DNA of 64,000 bases from a bacterium. GTDB taxonomy: Bacteria > Vulcanimicrobiota > Vulcanimicrobiia > Vulcanimicrobiales > SCRA01. Under the pieces are notes generated by a model. It had not been told where the DNA came from, searched no databases, and saw nothing but the letters and a program-made list of their open reading frames with translations. Of this stretch, positions 5,995-14,728 are shown in pieces. Location of the stretch: contig SCRA01000038.1 of assembly GCA_004297985.1 (NCBI GenBank), positions 1 to 64,000 of the forward strand, in the 5' to 3' direction. Within the stretch, counting starts at the first letter, position 1; the number at the start of each line of letters is the position of its first letter. The position numbers were made by a program, and so were the translations under genes.

Positions 5995-8084
5995 GCTTTT
6001 TCGGCATCAATCTTCTCGGGAACGCGCTCGAGAGCGATCAAACCGCGGCGAACGTGACCTCGCAGGATATTAGTAACGCGAATACGCCGGGGGCCTCTCG
6101 ACAGATGGTCCAATTGGTGGAGTCGACGCCCATCGCGCAACCAGGCTTCCCCATGCACTTCGGGCCCGGCATGCTCGGGGAGGGCGTCTCGGTCCAATCG
6201 ATCCAGCGCGTCCATCAGGATTCCTACGATACGCTCTATCGGAACTCGAACTCGATCGGTGGTTTCTTTTCCGCCGAGCAGAGCATCTTGAACGTCACGC
6301 AGACGAGCTTCAGCGAGCCGGGGGGCCTAGGCGTCAACGCCGCCCTCTCTGGCTTCATCTCGTCGCTGCAGCAGCTGGCAGCGCAGCCGACGACCATCGC
6401 GCAGCGCTCCGGCGTGCTCAGCGCGGCGCAGACGCTGACCGATACGCTCAACAGTGCCTCGCAATCGATCCTGACCCAAGAGACGCAGGTCCAGGGCCAG
6501 GCGACCAACGCCGTCACGCAGGTCAACACGATCGTCGATCGGATCGCCTCGCTCAATGGACAGATTCGCGCCTCGACGGCCGTGGGTGATAATCCCAATC
6601 AGTTGCTGGATCAGCGCGATCAGTTGATCGATCAGCTCTCGGGCTTCCTCAACGTGCAGACCTCCGTGCAGGCCAACGGCTCCACGCTGGTGACCGTGGG
6701 CGGACAGGCGCTGGTCAACGACGCGGTGGCATATCATCTTGCCGCGCCCGTCGTGGCCAAGCCGATGGCGCCCGGCACGCCGCTGCAGCTCGTGATCGGC
6801 TTGGCGAACGACCCCAACCCCAACAATCCGGCGCCGGCCCCGATCAGCGGCGGCCAGTTGGGTGGCTTGCTGGACGCGTATAACACCAAATTGGTGCCCT
6901 ACCTCCAGCAACTCGACAACGTTGCCAGCGGCCTCGCGAATGCTGCAAACCGGGTAGCGCAGTCATCCTACGACTCCAACGGCAGCGCCGGTGCTGCGCT
7001 CTTCATTCCCAGCGCCCCAGGCAATCCCGTCACGGCAGCCTCGATTCGCGTGGGCATCACCAGCCCCGCGGCCGTGACCAGCGGCTTGGCCTCCACGGCG
7101 GCCGGAACGCTGGTTACAGCGCTGAACTCGGCCAACAACGTCGTGGCCAGCTCGCAGACGATCGAGGGCAACAGCTCGTATGCCGGCGTCATGCCGGTCG
7201 GCGCATACAACGGCATCATGACCATCAGCGTCGACGGCCAGACGGAGGCGTACAACTATACCGTCAACGCGGCGACGACGCTCGATCAGTTCATCACGCA
7301 GTTCAACGGCGCCCAACTCGGCGTCTCGATGAGCTTCGACGCGACCTCGCAACGCGTGGTCTTTCAGCGTGATCCCACGAACGAGAGCCTCGTGCTGGGT
7401 GGTACCTCGGCCTATGTGCCGACGCCTGGTTTCACCATCGCCGACGCCATCACGGGCGGCGGGCCGCCGCCTGCGTTTCTGAACGTGGTCGGCGCCGCGG
7501 CGATCAACGGCGTGGCGCAGAACGCGGGCAACGCGCTGGGCACCGCCGACAATGCCGGCGCCAACGCCCTGCTCTCCACGCTGCAGGGGGCCGTGCCGAT
7601 CCCGTTCTTCACGCCCACGACCATTGGTACGGCGGTCGCCGGGGCAGGGACGTTCACGGTGACGCCTGGAGTGCTCACCGGGATCCAGCCCGGGGCGACG
7701 CTGACGATCGATGCCGGCACGCCCAATCAGGAGAACGTCGTCGTCCAGAGCGTGAACTATGCCACGGGGTCCTTCACGGCCACGTTTGCCAAACCGCACA
7801 TCGCGGCGGCAACGGTTCAGGCGACGGCAACGACGAGTCTGGGCTCGTACTATACGAACCTCGTCACACAGATCGGCTTCGATGCGCAGACTTCGATCAA
7901 CGGGGCGAAGAGCCAGACGAGCGTAACGCAGCAGATCGACAACGCGCGCCAGAGCGTCGACGGCATCAACGTCGACGAGGAGACGCAGAACCTGATCAAG
8001 TTCCAGAACGCCTATCAGGCGGTGGCCAAGACGCTGGGCGTCATGGAGCAGATGATCCAGACCGTGCTGGACACGGTTCACTAG
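5991..8084 (+). CDS. flgK: Hook-filament junction protein FlgK (HAP1)
   Basis: First junction protein between hook and filament. The N-terminus (MSFFGINLLGNALESDQTAANVTSQDISNANTPGASRQ, residues 1-38, given as a range) and the C-terminus (SVDGINVDEETQNLIKFQNAYQ, then a final ASKT-like helix) are the conserved D0 parts. The middle is long, making 697 residues against about 550 in enterics, with Thr/Ala/Gly-rich beta domains. The low-complexity middle is surface exposed in the family. It is followed by flgL after 12 bp. Confidence 0.92.
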   Translation: MSFFGINLLGNALESDQTAANVTSQDISNANTPGASRQMVQLVESTPIAQPGFPMHFGPGMLGEGVSVQSIQRVHQDSYDTLYRNSNSIGGFFSAEQSILNVTQTSFSEPGGLGVNAALSGFISSLQQLAAQPTTIAQRSGVLSAAQTLTDTLNSASQSILTQETQVQGQATNAVTQVNTIVDRIASLNGQIRASTAVGDNPNQLLDQRDQLIDQLSGFLNVQTSVQANGSTLVTVGGQALVNDAVAYHLAAPVVAKPMAPGTPLQLVIGLANDPNPNNPAPAPISGGQLGGLLDAYNTKLVPYLQQLDNVASGLANAANRVAQSSYDSNGSAGAALFIPSAPGNPVTAASIRVGITSPAAVTSGLASTAAGTLVTALNSANNVVASSQTIEGNSSYAGVMPVGAYNGIMTISVDGQTEAYNYTVNAATTLDQFITQFNGAQLGVSMSFDATSQRVVFQRDPTNESLVLGGTSAYVPTPGFTIADAITGGGPPPAFLNVVGAAAINGVAQNAGNALGTADNAGANALLSTLQGAVPIPFFTPTTIGTAVAGAGTFTVTPGVLTGIQPGATLTIDAGTPNQENVVVQSVNYATGSFTATFAKPHIAAATVQATATTSLGSYYTNLVTQIGFDAQTSINGAKSQTSVTQQIDNARQSVDGINVDEETQNLIKFQNAYQAVAKTLGVMEQMIQTVLDTVH

Positions 8085-8096
8085 GAGGCACACGCG

Positions 8097-9374
8097 ATGC
8101 GCATCTCGACCTCGGAGGTCTACAATCAGCAGACGCTGGCGATCGACGACCTCGCCTCCCAGCAGATGCAGTTCGGCGGGGAGCTCTCGACCGGCAAGCA
8201 GGTGAATCTGCCCTCCGATAGTCCAGCGCAGATCGGTCAGGATCTCCTGGTGCGTGCCACGCAGGCCTACGATCAGACGTTGAGTACCACCCTCTCGAGC
8301 GCGCAGGCGCAGCTCTCCACGCTCGACGGCGCACTCTCAGGGCTCACGAGCGTGCTCCAGAGCGCGCGGCAGATCGCCGTACAAGGCGCCAACGACACGT
8401 TGAGCACACAGCAGCGGGCGAACCTCGCCACGCAGGTGGACAACCTGCTCCAGCAGGCGGTAGGCATCGGAAATACGCAGGTGGGCGGGACGTCTCTCTT
8501 TGCGGGGACGGCGCAGAGCACCGCGCCGTTTCATACCGTGGGCAGCCCCATCACCGCGGTCTCGTTCACCGGAAACCAGCAGGCGACGAAGCAATTCTTC
8601 GTCAATGGCCAGACGTATACGGTCGGCGTCACCGCGCAGCAGGCGTTCAATCTGAGCTCGACCAACGGGTCGCCGGACGTCTTCCAGATGCTGATCACCC
8701 TGCGCGACACGCTCAACGGACAGTCGGTCGTCGATAAGAGTGCGAGCCAGGTCAACGTCCCGGGATCGGTGATCGCTCCGACGACGCTGGCCTCGTCGGC
8801 GGCGTTCGCGACGCCGCTGACCGCCGACTCCTCCGGCTCCGCCAGTGTCCAGATCAACGGCGTGACGGTGACCGTCAATCCGGCCGTCGCAACCGTGGCT
8901 TCCGTGGTGGCGGCGATCAACGCCGTGGCCGCGAGCACCGGCGTGACCGCCGGTTTCGACTACAAGCAGGAGCGGCTGGTGCTGACGTCCACCAACGGCC
9001 AGACGTTCATCGTCAACGACGCCTTGACCCCGGGCGCGGTAGGCAGCCCTGGTAATTTCCTCAATGCCTTCGGGCTCCAGGGGCAGGGCAGCGTGGCCAC
9101 GGATGTCAGTACGCAACTGGGCGACATCGACCACGTCCTCACCACGATGCTGAACTCGCGCGCGTCGGTCGGCTCGACGCTCCAGTCGCTGGCGCAGGTC
9201 GAGACCCTCAATAGCGCCGCCGTCGTTCAGAACACGCAGACTATCTCCGGAATCGAAGATGCCGATATTGCTAAAGTAGCCACGCAGTTTACCCAGACTC
9301 AGGCGGCCCTCCAGGCCGCATACGGGACGACCACGAGGCTCGAGCAGCACTCGCTCTTCGACTATCTCCAGTGA
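8097..9374 (+). CDS. flgL: Hook-filament junction protein FlgL (HAP3)
   Basis: Second junction protein, on which the filament grows. The 425 residues begin with MRISTSEVYNQQTLAIDDLA and the GKQVNLPSDSPAQI motif that corresponds to the flagellin-type SGLRInSAADDP region. They end with a flagellin-like coiled-coil C-terminus (IEDADIAKVATQFTQTQAALQAAYGTTTRL). AGGAGG 8-13 bases upstream supports ATG 8097. It belongs to the flgN-flgK-flgL-fliW-csrA run. Confidence 0.92.
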   Translation: MRISTSEVYNQQTLAIDDLASQQMQFGGELSTGKQVNLPSDSPAQIGQDLLVRATQAYDQTLSTTLSSAQAQLSTLDGALSGLTSVLQSARQIAVQGANDTLSTQQRANLATQVDNLLQQAVGIGNTQVGGTSLFAGTAQSTAPFHTVGSPITAVSFTGNQQATKQFFVNGQTYTVGVTAQQAFNLSSTNGSPDVFQMLITLRDTLNGQSVVDKSASQVNVPGSVIAPTTLASSAAFATPLTADSSGSASVQINGVTVTVNPAVATVASVVAAINAVAASTGVTAGFDYKQERLVLTSTNGQTFIVNDALTPGAVGSPGNFLNAFGLQGQGSVATDVSTQLGDIDHVLTTMLNSRASVGSTLQSLAQVETLNSAAVVQNTQTISGIEDADIAKVATQFTQTQAALQAAYGTTTRLEQHSLFDYLQ

Positions 9375-9389
9375 TGAGGGCTCCCTATC

Positions 9390-9848
9390 GTGCCACACCA
9401 GGTTGATCTGCCCCGCTTCGGAGCCGTGACCTACGCCGACGACGACGTCATCGAGTTCCCTTGGGGACTGCCGGGCTTCGCCGACCACCGGCGCTTCCTG
9501 GTCTTGGCGCTCGAGGAGCAGGCGCCGTATCTCTGGCTCCAGAGCCTCGACGACCCCAAGGTGGCCCTGCCCATCGTCGACCCGTGGCAAGTCTTCGCGG
9601 ACTACAAGCCCACGCTCCCTTACTACGCGCGAGTGGCCTTGGATCTGGAGAACCCCGCCGACTTCGTGGTCTACTGTGTGGTGGTCTGCACCTCTGGGGC
9701 CGAGGAGCTGACCATGAACCTGCTGGCCCCGGTGATCATCAATCTCAAGCAGCGGCGCGCGCGCCAGGTGATGCTGGAGGGCACCTCCTACGCGGTGCGT
9801 CAGCCGATCCCGCGGACCGCGGCTCCCAAGGAGGCCCTCCGCTCGTAA
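9390..9848 (+). CDS. fliW: Flagellar assembly factor FliW
   Basis: FliW binds either flagellin or CsrA. When flagellin is exported, free FliW sequesters CsrA and relieves flagellin mRNA from repression. The 152 residues show family blocks: FGAVTYADDDVIEFPWGLPGF, DDPKVALPIVDPW and the C-terminal LTMNLLAPVIINLKQRRARQV. The start is GTG with GATGAGGG 10-16 bases upstream. It lies directly before csrA and fliC, the usual order where this switch is present. Confidence 0.93.
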   Translation: MPHQVDLPRFGAVTYADDDVIEFPWGLPGFADHRRFLVLALEEQAPYLWLQSLDDPKVALPIVDPWQVFADYKPTLPYYARVALDLENPADFVVYCVVVCTSGAEELTMNLLAPVIINLKQRRARQVMLEGTSYAVRQPIPRTAAPKEALRS

Positions 9849-9908
9849 CCGAAGCCCTCCCCCCTGCCGGTGGAAGGCTGCCGGATACGCGCCAGGGAGG
9901 GCCATGGC

Positions 9909-10202
9909 ATGCTCGTTCTGACGAGGAAGCCAAATCAGGCGATCATGATCGGCGACAACGTCCGCATCGTGGTCGTCGCCATCGACGGTGAGCAGGTCAA
10001 ACTAGGGATCGAGGCACCCCGCGAGATCCCCGTGCACCGCTCCGAAGTCTACGACGAGATCCAGCGGACCAACCGCGCCGCAGCGGGAGAGGTGGCACCT
10101 TCCGTACTTGGACAGAAGGGTCACGCAACTCCGCGGCCCGTGCGCCCTGTCGCTCGCCGCATCGAGCCGGAGAACGCGGCGCCGCCCTCCGACGATACCT
10201 AA
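9909..10202 (+). CDS. csrA: Carbon storage / translation regulator CsrA
   Basis: Dimeric RNA-binding protein that recognises GGA in hairpin loops and blocks ribosome binding. Residues 1-55 are canonical ([20 protein letters not shown], then [22 protein letters not shown]), including the RNA-contacting Arg in the PREIPVHR block. Residues 56-97 are an extra basic, Pro-rich tail, making it longer than the usual 60-75. ATG 9909 is chosen because GGGAGGG lies just upstream. Its stop codon overlaps the -35 element of the flagellin promoter, and fliC carries two candidate CsrA sites. Confidence 0.95.
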   Translation: MLVLTRKPNQAIMIGDNVRIVVVAIDGEQVKLGIEAPREIPVHRSEVYDEIQRTNRAAAGEVAPSVLGQKGHATPRPVRPVARRIEPENAAPPSDDT

Positions 10203-10226
10203 AGTTCGCCTCGCCGGCGCCGATAT
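10200..10226 (+). promoter_or_regulatory. Sigma-28 promoter of fliC
   Basis: TAAAGTTC, an 11-base spacer, then GCCGATAT; this is the best match to the FliA consensus in the window. The TAA of csrA forms the first three bases of the -35 element. The expected start of transcription is near 10232, a few bases before the CsrA-type hairpin. Confidence 0.9.
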
Positions 10227-10235
10227 TCGAGCCAT

Positions 10236-10258
10236 GGGGGAGACAGGATGTCTTTCCC
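10236..10258 (+). promoter_or_regulatory. Candidate CsrA-binding hairpin in the fliC leader
   Basis: Nine base pairs (10236-10244 with 10250-10258; seven Watson-Crick and two G-U) close a 5-nt AGGAT loop. The core ACAGGATGT closely resembles the known CsrA consensus ACARGGAUGU. A second GGA pair lies in the fliC Shine-Dalgarno (AAGGAGGAT, 10282-10290), 38 nt downstream, so one CsrA dimer could bridge both. Confidence 0.75.
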
Positions 10259-10298
10259 AGCCACACGTGTGTCGAACCATCAAGGAGGATAACAACAC

Positions 10299-11588
10299 AT
10301 GTCCCTCTCGATCGCCAATAACCTTCTGGCGAACACCGCGAACCTCAACCTTTCGCGGAACCAGGATGCTCTCCATACGTCGGTCAGCCGCCTCTCGAGC
10401 GGTCTGCGCATCAACAGCGCCGCCGACGATCCGTCGGGTCTGGCCATCTCCGAAGCGCTGCAGGCGCAGGTCAACGGGTTCCAGCAGGCCGCCCAGAACG
10501 TCCAGAACGCCAACAACGCCGCGCAGGTGGCTGAGGGCGCGCTCCAGACGACCACGGATATTCTCCAGCGCATTCGTTCGTTGGCCGTCGAGGCCGCGAA
10601 CGACACGTCGTCGCCCACCGACAAGCAGAACCTGCAAGTCGAAGTTCAGCAGTTGATCCAAGAGGTCAACACGATCTCCGGCAACACGAACTTCAACGGG
10701 CAGAACTTGCTCGACGGCACGCACTCCGGCTTCCAGCCGGCGCAGGCTGCCACGTCGACGCTGACGGCCGACTCGTTCCTGACGGCCAGCCCCGGCCAGC
10801 TCGTTACGTCGGTTTCGCTCTCCACGGCGGCGCAGTCGTCCGCGGCGGTCGGCGTCTCGGCGAGCGACGGCACCATCGAGCTGCAGGTCGTGACGACCGG
10901 CACCACGCTGGTCACGGTCAATGGTCAGTCGGTCAGCGAGCCGACGATCGCCGTCCAGGTCTCGGAATTCGACTCCTCGACCAATACGACGACAGTCCTC
11001 GGCCTCGTCTCGACTGCCGCGACCAGCAATGTGGTCAATGCGCAGACGATCAAACTGTCGGCCTTCGGCGGCAGCCAGGAGCAGGCGCTCTCCATCAACC
11101 TGAACACGGTCACCTCGGGTGACGTCGGTGCAACGACGTTCGTCAAGGTCGCGCAGTTCGTCGCCGCCTCCAGCAACCCGGTGTTCAACTTCCAGTCGGG
11201 TGCCAGCGAGGGCGACGTCGTTCAGCTCGGTCTCCAGGCCACCAATGCCTCGACGCTGCGCATCGGCAACATCAACCTCGCCTCTGGTACGTCGGTGAAC
11301 CCGTCGATCGGTGCGGAGGACGCGATCGGTCAAGTCGACCACGCGCTCGACTCGCTGCTCTCGCAGCGCGCCTCGCTCGGTGCGACCATCGTTCGCCTCA
11401 ACGAAGACGCGAACAACGACCAGGTTACCCAGACTAACCTCCAGGCCTCGGAGTCGTCGATCCGCGACGTGAACGTCGGTCAGGAGACCACGAACTTCAC
11501 CCGCCTGCAGGTGCTCGTCCAGGTCGGCACGGCCGTCCTGGCGCAGTCGAATCAGCAACCGCAGAGCGTGCTCACGCTGCTCCGCTAA
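10299..11588 (+). CDS. fliC: Flagellin
   Basis: Filament subunit. The 429 residues have the conserved N-terminal D0/D1 (NLNLSRNQDALHTSVSRLSS, GLRINSAADDPSGLAI) and the C-terminal coiled-coil (SLGATIVRLNEDANND, SSIRDVNVGQETTNFTRLQV, ending in SVLTLLR). The middle, about residues 150-350, is Ser/Thr-rich and holds few lysines, a plausible target for O-glycosylation by the sugar genes nearby. A strong AAGGAGG precedes ATG 10299. It has its own sigma-28 promoter and a terminator, so it is a single-gene unit with a predicted CsrA/FliW switch. Confidence 0.96.
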   Translation: MSLSIANNLLANTANLNLSRNQDALHTSVSRLSSGLRINSAADDPSGLAISEALQAQVNGFQQAAQNVQNANNAAQVAEGALQTTTDILQRIRSLAVEAANDTSSPTDKQNLQVEVQQLIQEVNTISGNTNFNGQNLLDGTHSGFQPAQAATSTLTADSFLTASPGQLVTSVSLSTAAQSSAAVGVSASDGTIELQVVTTGTTLVTVNGQSVSEPTIAVQVSEFDSSTNTTTVLGLVSTAATSNVVNAQTIKLSAFGGSQEQALSINLNTVTSGDVGATTFVKVAQFVAASSNPVFNFQSGASEGDVVQLGLQATNASTLRIGNINLASGTSVNPSIGAEDAIGQVDHALDSLLSQRASLGATIVRLNEDANNDQVTQTNLQASESSIRDVNVGQETTNFTRLQVLVQVGTAVLAQSNQQPQSVLTLLR

Positions 11589-11618
11589 GCAACTCGTCCG
11601 AATCCCCTCCAGTAAAGG

Positions 11619-11640
11619 GGGCCGCTCCGGCGGCCCTCTC
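11619..11640 (+). terminator. Intrinsic terminator after fliC
   Basis: GGGCCGC (11619-11625) pairs with GCGGCCC (11630-11636) around a TCCG loop. A pyrimidine run with TTTT (11637-11648) follows. It would insulate the abundant flagellin message from the glycosyltransferases downstream. Confidence 0.8.
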
Positions 11641-11648
11641 CTCTTTTC

Positions 11649-11676
11649 TAACATGGGCGGCGGCGCTAGCCGAATA
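11649..11676 (+). promoter_or_regulatory. Possible weak sigma-28 promoter for the glycosyltransferase pair
   Basis: TAACATGG, a 12-base spacer, then GCCGAATA. The -35 resembles that of the pse promoter and the -10 deviates from GCCGATAA at positions 6-7. It ends only 8 bases before ATG 11685, so a transcript from it would be leaderless or nearly so. Confidence 0.35.
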
Positions 11677-11684
11677 TCCAAGAG

Positions 11685-13487
11685 ATGCCGATCCACATCG
11701 TCGGCGGAGGCCGTCCCGCGCCGGCGGGATCGCGCCGGCATCCGCAGCCCGGTCTCAGTCTCTGCATGATCGTTCGCGACGAAGAGGCGCTGCTCGACAC
11801 CTGCCTTACCAGCGCCTGCGCCGTCGTCGACGAGATCTGCATCGTAGACACCGGCTCTCTCGACCGAACGCTGGAGATCGCGCGCGCCTACGGCGCGAAG
11901 GTTCGAGAGATCCCGTGGACTGACGACTTCTCCGAGGCACGCAATGCGTCGCTCGAGATGGCGACGCGCCGCTGGGTGCTCTTCCTCGATGCCGATGAGG
12001 TGCTGAAACCGGAGAGCATCCCGCTGATCCGCTCGATCGTGGCGAGCGAGCCGCAGCGGGTTGGCTTCAACTTTCACTGCATCAACGAGGTCGACGATCA
12101 CGGCAGTCTCGGACAGACCTCGCATCTGGTCCTGCGCCTCTTTCCCAACGACCCAGAGATTCGCTTCGTCCAACCGCTCCACGAATACGTGAGCGACCCT
12201 CAGAGCACGCTGCCGGGAAAGGTGCTGCGCTCGGCAACAGTCGAGGCGTATATCCTCCACCGCGGCTATCTCGACGCGATCGTCCGTCAGAAAAAGAAAC
12301 CCGAGCGCAACCTGGCTATCGCGCTGTCCGCCGTGGAGAAGTATCCGGACGATCCTTTTCATTGGTACGGGCTGGGGCAGACCTACGCGTTCATGGGGCG
12401 GCGTGCCGACGCGAAGGAACCCTTCGAGCGCATGCGTTCCTGTGCGTCGCCCGACGACAAACGAGGGATCATCGCTCACGGTCTGGCTGTGCTCGCGGAG
12501 ATCTACAGCCAGGAGGAGCAGTACGAGCTCGCCGAGCAGCGCGCACGCGAGTCGTTGGAGCGCTCTCCGGGGTATCCCAACGCCTACTTCTCGCTCGGGC
12601 AGGCACTGCGCAAGGCGGGGCGTGCCGAGGAGGCCATCGCGGCGTTCCGTGCCGCCTGCGCCGACGGTATCGATCCCAAGAACTTCGCCGTCGTCGACGA
12701 TCAGGTGTATCAGTGGAAGGCGCGCTGTGAGCTGGGCGTCTATCTTTCGTCGCTGCAGCGCCACGACGCGGCGATCGCTGCGATGGAGGAGGGGATCGCA
12801 CGGGCTCCGGGGGCTCCCGCCTTGCGCATCAACTACGCGCACGTCTTGGAGCAGGCGGGTCAGATCGATGCCGCCGAGCGCGCCTTCGGAGAGGCATTCG
12901 CCCGGCATCCCGCCGCCGACACCGCGCTGCAGAACGTCAACTACCTCTTGCGTCGCGGGCGGCGCAACGAGGCGATGAGTCTGCTCGAGCAGGCGATCGG
13001 ACGCGTGGAGAGCGAGAGCGAACGTGGCACGTTGCTGGATGCGCAGGTGCAGCTCTCCGCGCAAGTGGCGGCGGCGGAGCTGGCACGGCAGGCGGCCGAT
13101 GTTGCGAGCTCGGTCGCCCATCTTTCTCCCGAAGCACAGTTGCGCCAACGGATCGGTCACGCGCTGCAAGGCGACGACTGGGCGCAGGCAGCCGGCCTCC
13201 TGCTCATGCTCAGCGCCGACGGCGTGGAGGAGGATCGATTGCGCGTGCTGTGCGCGTATCGCCTTGGCGAGAGCGATACGCGTGCAGCGGGGCTCCTGGC
13301 CGCCGTCGTTGCGCGGAGCGGATCGCACCTCGAAGCGGTGGTGGAGGCCATCTGTCTGGGCGGTCACGCTGACACGGCTGCCGACCTTCAGGGCGCGGTC
13401 GCCGTTCTGGCCGGGCGCCTGCTGGCGTACGGCCGCAGCGACGAAGCGCGGCGCGTCGTCGACGTGGCACTGGCGGTGCCGCGATGA
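11685..13487 (+). CDS. Glycosyltransferase family 2 fused to TPR repeats
   Basis: Residues about 20-200 form a GT2 (GT-A) domain: LSLCMIVRDEEALLDTCL, EICIVDTGSLDRTLEIA and the nucleotide-sugar/metal motif LFLDADEVL. Residues about 210-600 are helical TPR-like repeats (LGQTYAFMGRRADAKEPFERM, YFSLGQALRKAGRAEEAIAAFRAA). This GT2-TPR design is common in protein and flagellin glycosylation. No Shine-Dalgarno precedes ATG 11685, and the message may be leaderless. It overlaps the next glycosyltransferase by 4 bp (ATGA). The acceptor is presumably flagellin, inferred only from position between fliC and flaG-fliD. Confidence 0.85.
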   Translation: MPIHIVGGGRPAPAGSRRHPQPGLSLCMIVRDEEALLDTCLTSACAVVDEICIVDTGSLDRTLEIARAYGAKVREIPWTDDFSEARNASLEMATRRWVLFLDADEVLKPESIPLIRSIVASEPQRVGFNFHCINEVDDHGSLGQTSHLVLRLFPNDPEIRFVQPLHEYVSDPQSTLPGKVLRSATVEAYILHRGYLDAIVRQKKKPERNLAIALSAVEKYPDDPFHWYGLGQTYAFMGRRADAKEPFERMRSCASPDDKRGIIAHGLAVLAEIYSQEEQYELAEQRARESLERSPGYPNAYFSLGQALRKAGRAEEAIAAFRAACADGIDPKNFAVVDDQVYQWKARCELGVYLSSLQRHDAAIAAMEEGIARAPGAPALRINYAHVLEQAGQIDAAERAFGEAFARHPAADTALQNVNYLLRRGRRNEAMSLLEQAIGRVESESERGTLLDAQVQLSAQVAAAELARQAADVASSVAHLSPEAQLRQRIGHALQGDDWAQAAGLLLMLSADGVEEDRLRVLCAYRLGESDTRAAGLLAAVVARSGSHLEAVVEAICLGGHADTAADLQGAVAVLAGRLLAYGRSDEARRVVDVALAVPR

Positions 13488-14710
13488 TTCCCTTGGTGAG
13501 CCTGGTGCTTCTGACGTGGAACGCGCTGGAGTACACGCGGATCACCATCGAGAGCGTGCGCCGGTTCACCACGTCGCCGTGCGAGCTGATCATCGTCGAC
13601 AACGGCAGCGATGCACCGACGGTCGACTATCTGCGTACGCTGAACGATGCGACGGTGATCTACAATCCCGAGAATCGCGGCTTCGCCGGCGGCTGCAACC
13701 AAGGAATCGCGGCCAGTCACGGCCGTTACGTGATGCTGCTGAACAACGACGTGGTGGTGACGGAGCACTGGCTCGAAGACATGGTGGCCGCCGCTCAGCG
13801 CGACGTGGAGATCGGCATCGTCGGCCCGCGCAGCAACAAGGTCGCGGGCGTCCAACAGTTGGATGCCGGCTACCAGACGATCGAGGAGATGCACCGCTTT
13901 TCCGCCCAGCGCCGCGCCGCGTTCCACGGGCGGGGCACGTTGCTCGACCGCGTCATCGGCTTCTGCATGCTGATCGACCGCCGAGTCATCGATGCGATCG
14001 GCGGTTTGGACGAGAATTTCGGTACCGGCAACTTCGAGGACGACGATTACTGCATGCGCACGCGCCTGGCCGGCTACAAGATCTGGATGGCCGACGACGT
14101 CTTCATCCATCATTACGGCCACCGAACGTTTGCCGCTGCGAAGATCGATTATGCGGCGACGATGGAGCGCAACTGGGGCATCTTCGCGGCCAAGTATGGC
14201 CTCGATCCCGTGAACCGCGGCGGGTACCAGATCGCGCACGTGCTGGCACGCCCCTTCGATCCCCTGCGCCATCGCGTCTCGCTCGAGCGTTACGCCTCGT
14301 CCGCGTTGGCCGAGCTCCCTCCGCGGCGCACGGGACGCCTCCACTCGGTTCTGCCGGACGAGTCGGCGTGGCAGCCGCTCACCGCGTTCATCCGGCGGTA
14401 CGCCAAGGCCTTTTCCGCGGATGACCCCGTCGATCTGGTGATTTGGGATCGGGCGGGCCTTGGCGGAGCGGCCGTGCAGCGGAGGATCGAGCGGCTTATC
14501 GAGCGTGAGGGGATATCGAGCGACCGCACCGGCGAGATCTTCGTGAGCGAGGCCGGTGAGCCGCCGCATGCCGCCGAGCTTCCGCTGGGAGAGGCGCTGG
14601 TGGGACCGGCCGCAGGGGGAGCAGACCGGCTCCTCCGAGCCTCCCGCGGGGAGCTTCGCGGCTGGCTGACCACCCTCAAGGACGGGGGGCAAGCGGCCGA
14701 TATCGAGTAG
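13484..14710 (+). CDS. Glycosyltransferase family 2
   Basis: The 408-residue protein has a GT2 domain in residues 1-250: VSLVLLTWNALEYTRITIES, CELIIVDNGSDAPTVDYL, NRGFAGGCNQGIAASHGRYV, MLLNNDVVV (the metal-binding DxD variant) and the acceptor-side block FGTGNFEDDDYCMRTRLAGY. This pattern resembles rhamnosyl/GlcNAc-type transferases acting on protein or polysaccharide. The C-terminal 150 residues are unassigned. It overlaps the preceding gene by 4 bp, so both are made together, probably to modify the filament. Confidence 0.85.
   Translation: MIPLVSLVLLTWNALEYTRITIESVRRFTTSPCELIIVDNGSDAPTVDYLRTLNDATVIYNPENRGFAGGCNQGIAASHGRYVMLLNNDVVVTEHWLEDMVAAAQRDVEIGIVGPRSNKVAGVQQLDAGYQTIEEMHRFSAQRRAAFHGRGTLLDRVIGFCMLIDRRVIDAIGGLDENFGTGNFEDDDYCMRTRLAGYKIWMADDVFIHHYGHRTFAAAKIDYAATMERNWGIFAAKYGLDPVNRGGYQIAHVLARPFDPLRHRVSLERYASSALAELPPRRTGRLHSVLPDESAWQPLTAFIRRYAKAFSADDPVDLVIWDRAGLGGAAVQRRIERLIEREGISSDRTGEIFVSEAGEPPHAAELPLGEALVGPAAGGADRLLRASRGELRGWLTTLKDGGQAADIE
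14676..14703 (+). promoter_or_regulatory. Possible sigma-28 promoter for flaG-fliD-fliS
   Basis: TCAAGGAC, a 12-base spacer, then GCCGATAT, located inside the last codons of the glycosyltransferase. The -10 core is excellent but the -35 is poor, and the site also encodes the protein, so chance is a real alternative. Confidence 0.35.
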
Positions 14711-14728
14711 GTAAGGAGCACCTGATAC

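Noticed and set aside
9255-9270. GCCGATAT inside flgL as a sigma-28 promoter
   Set aside because: No TAAA-like element lies 15-16 bases upstream and it would drive only the end of flgL.
10002-13367. A minus-strand open frame of over 1,100 codons opposite fliC and the GT2-TPR gene
   Set aside because: It lies entirely antisense to well-supported genes, has Arg/Asp-rich low-complexity composition and no recognisable domain. Long antisense frames are common in GC-rich DNA with few stop codons.
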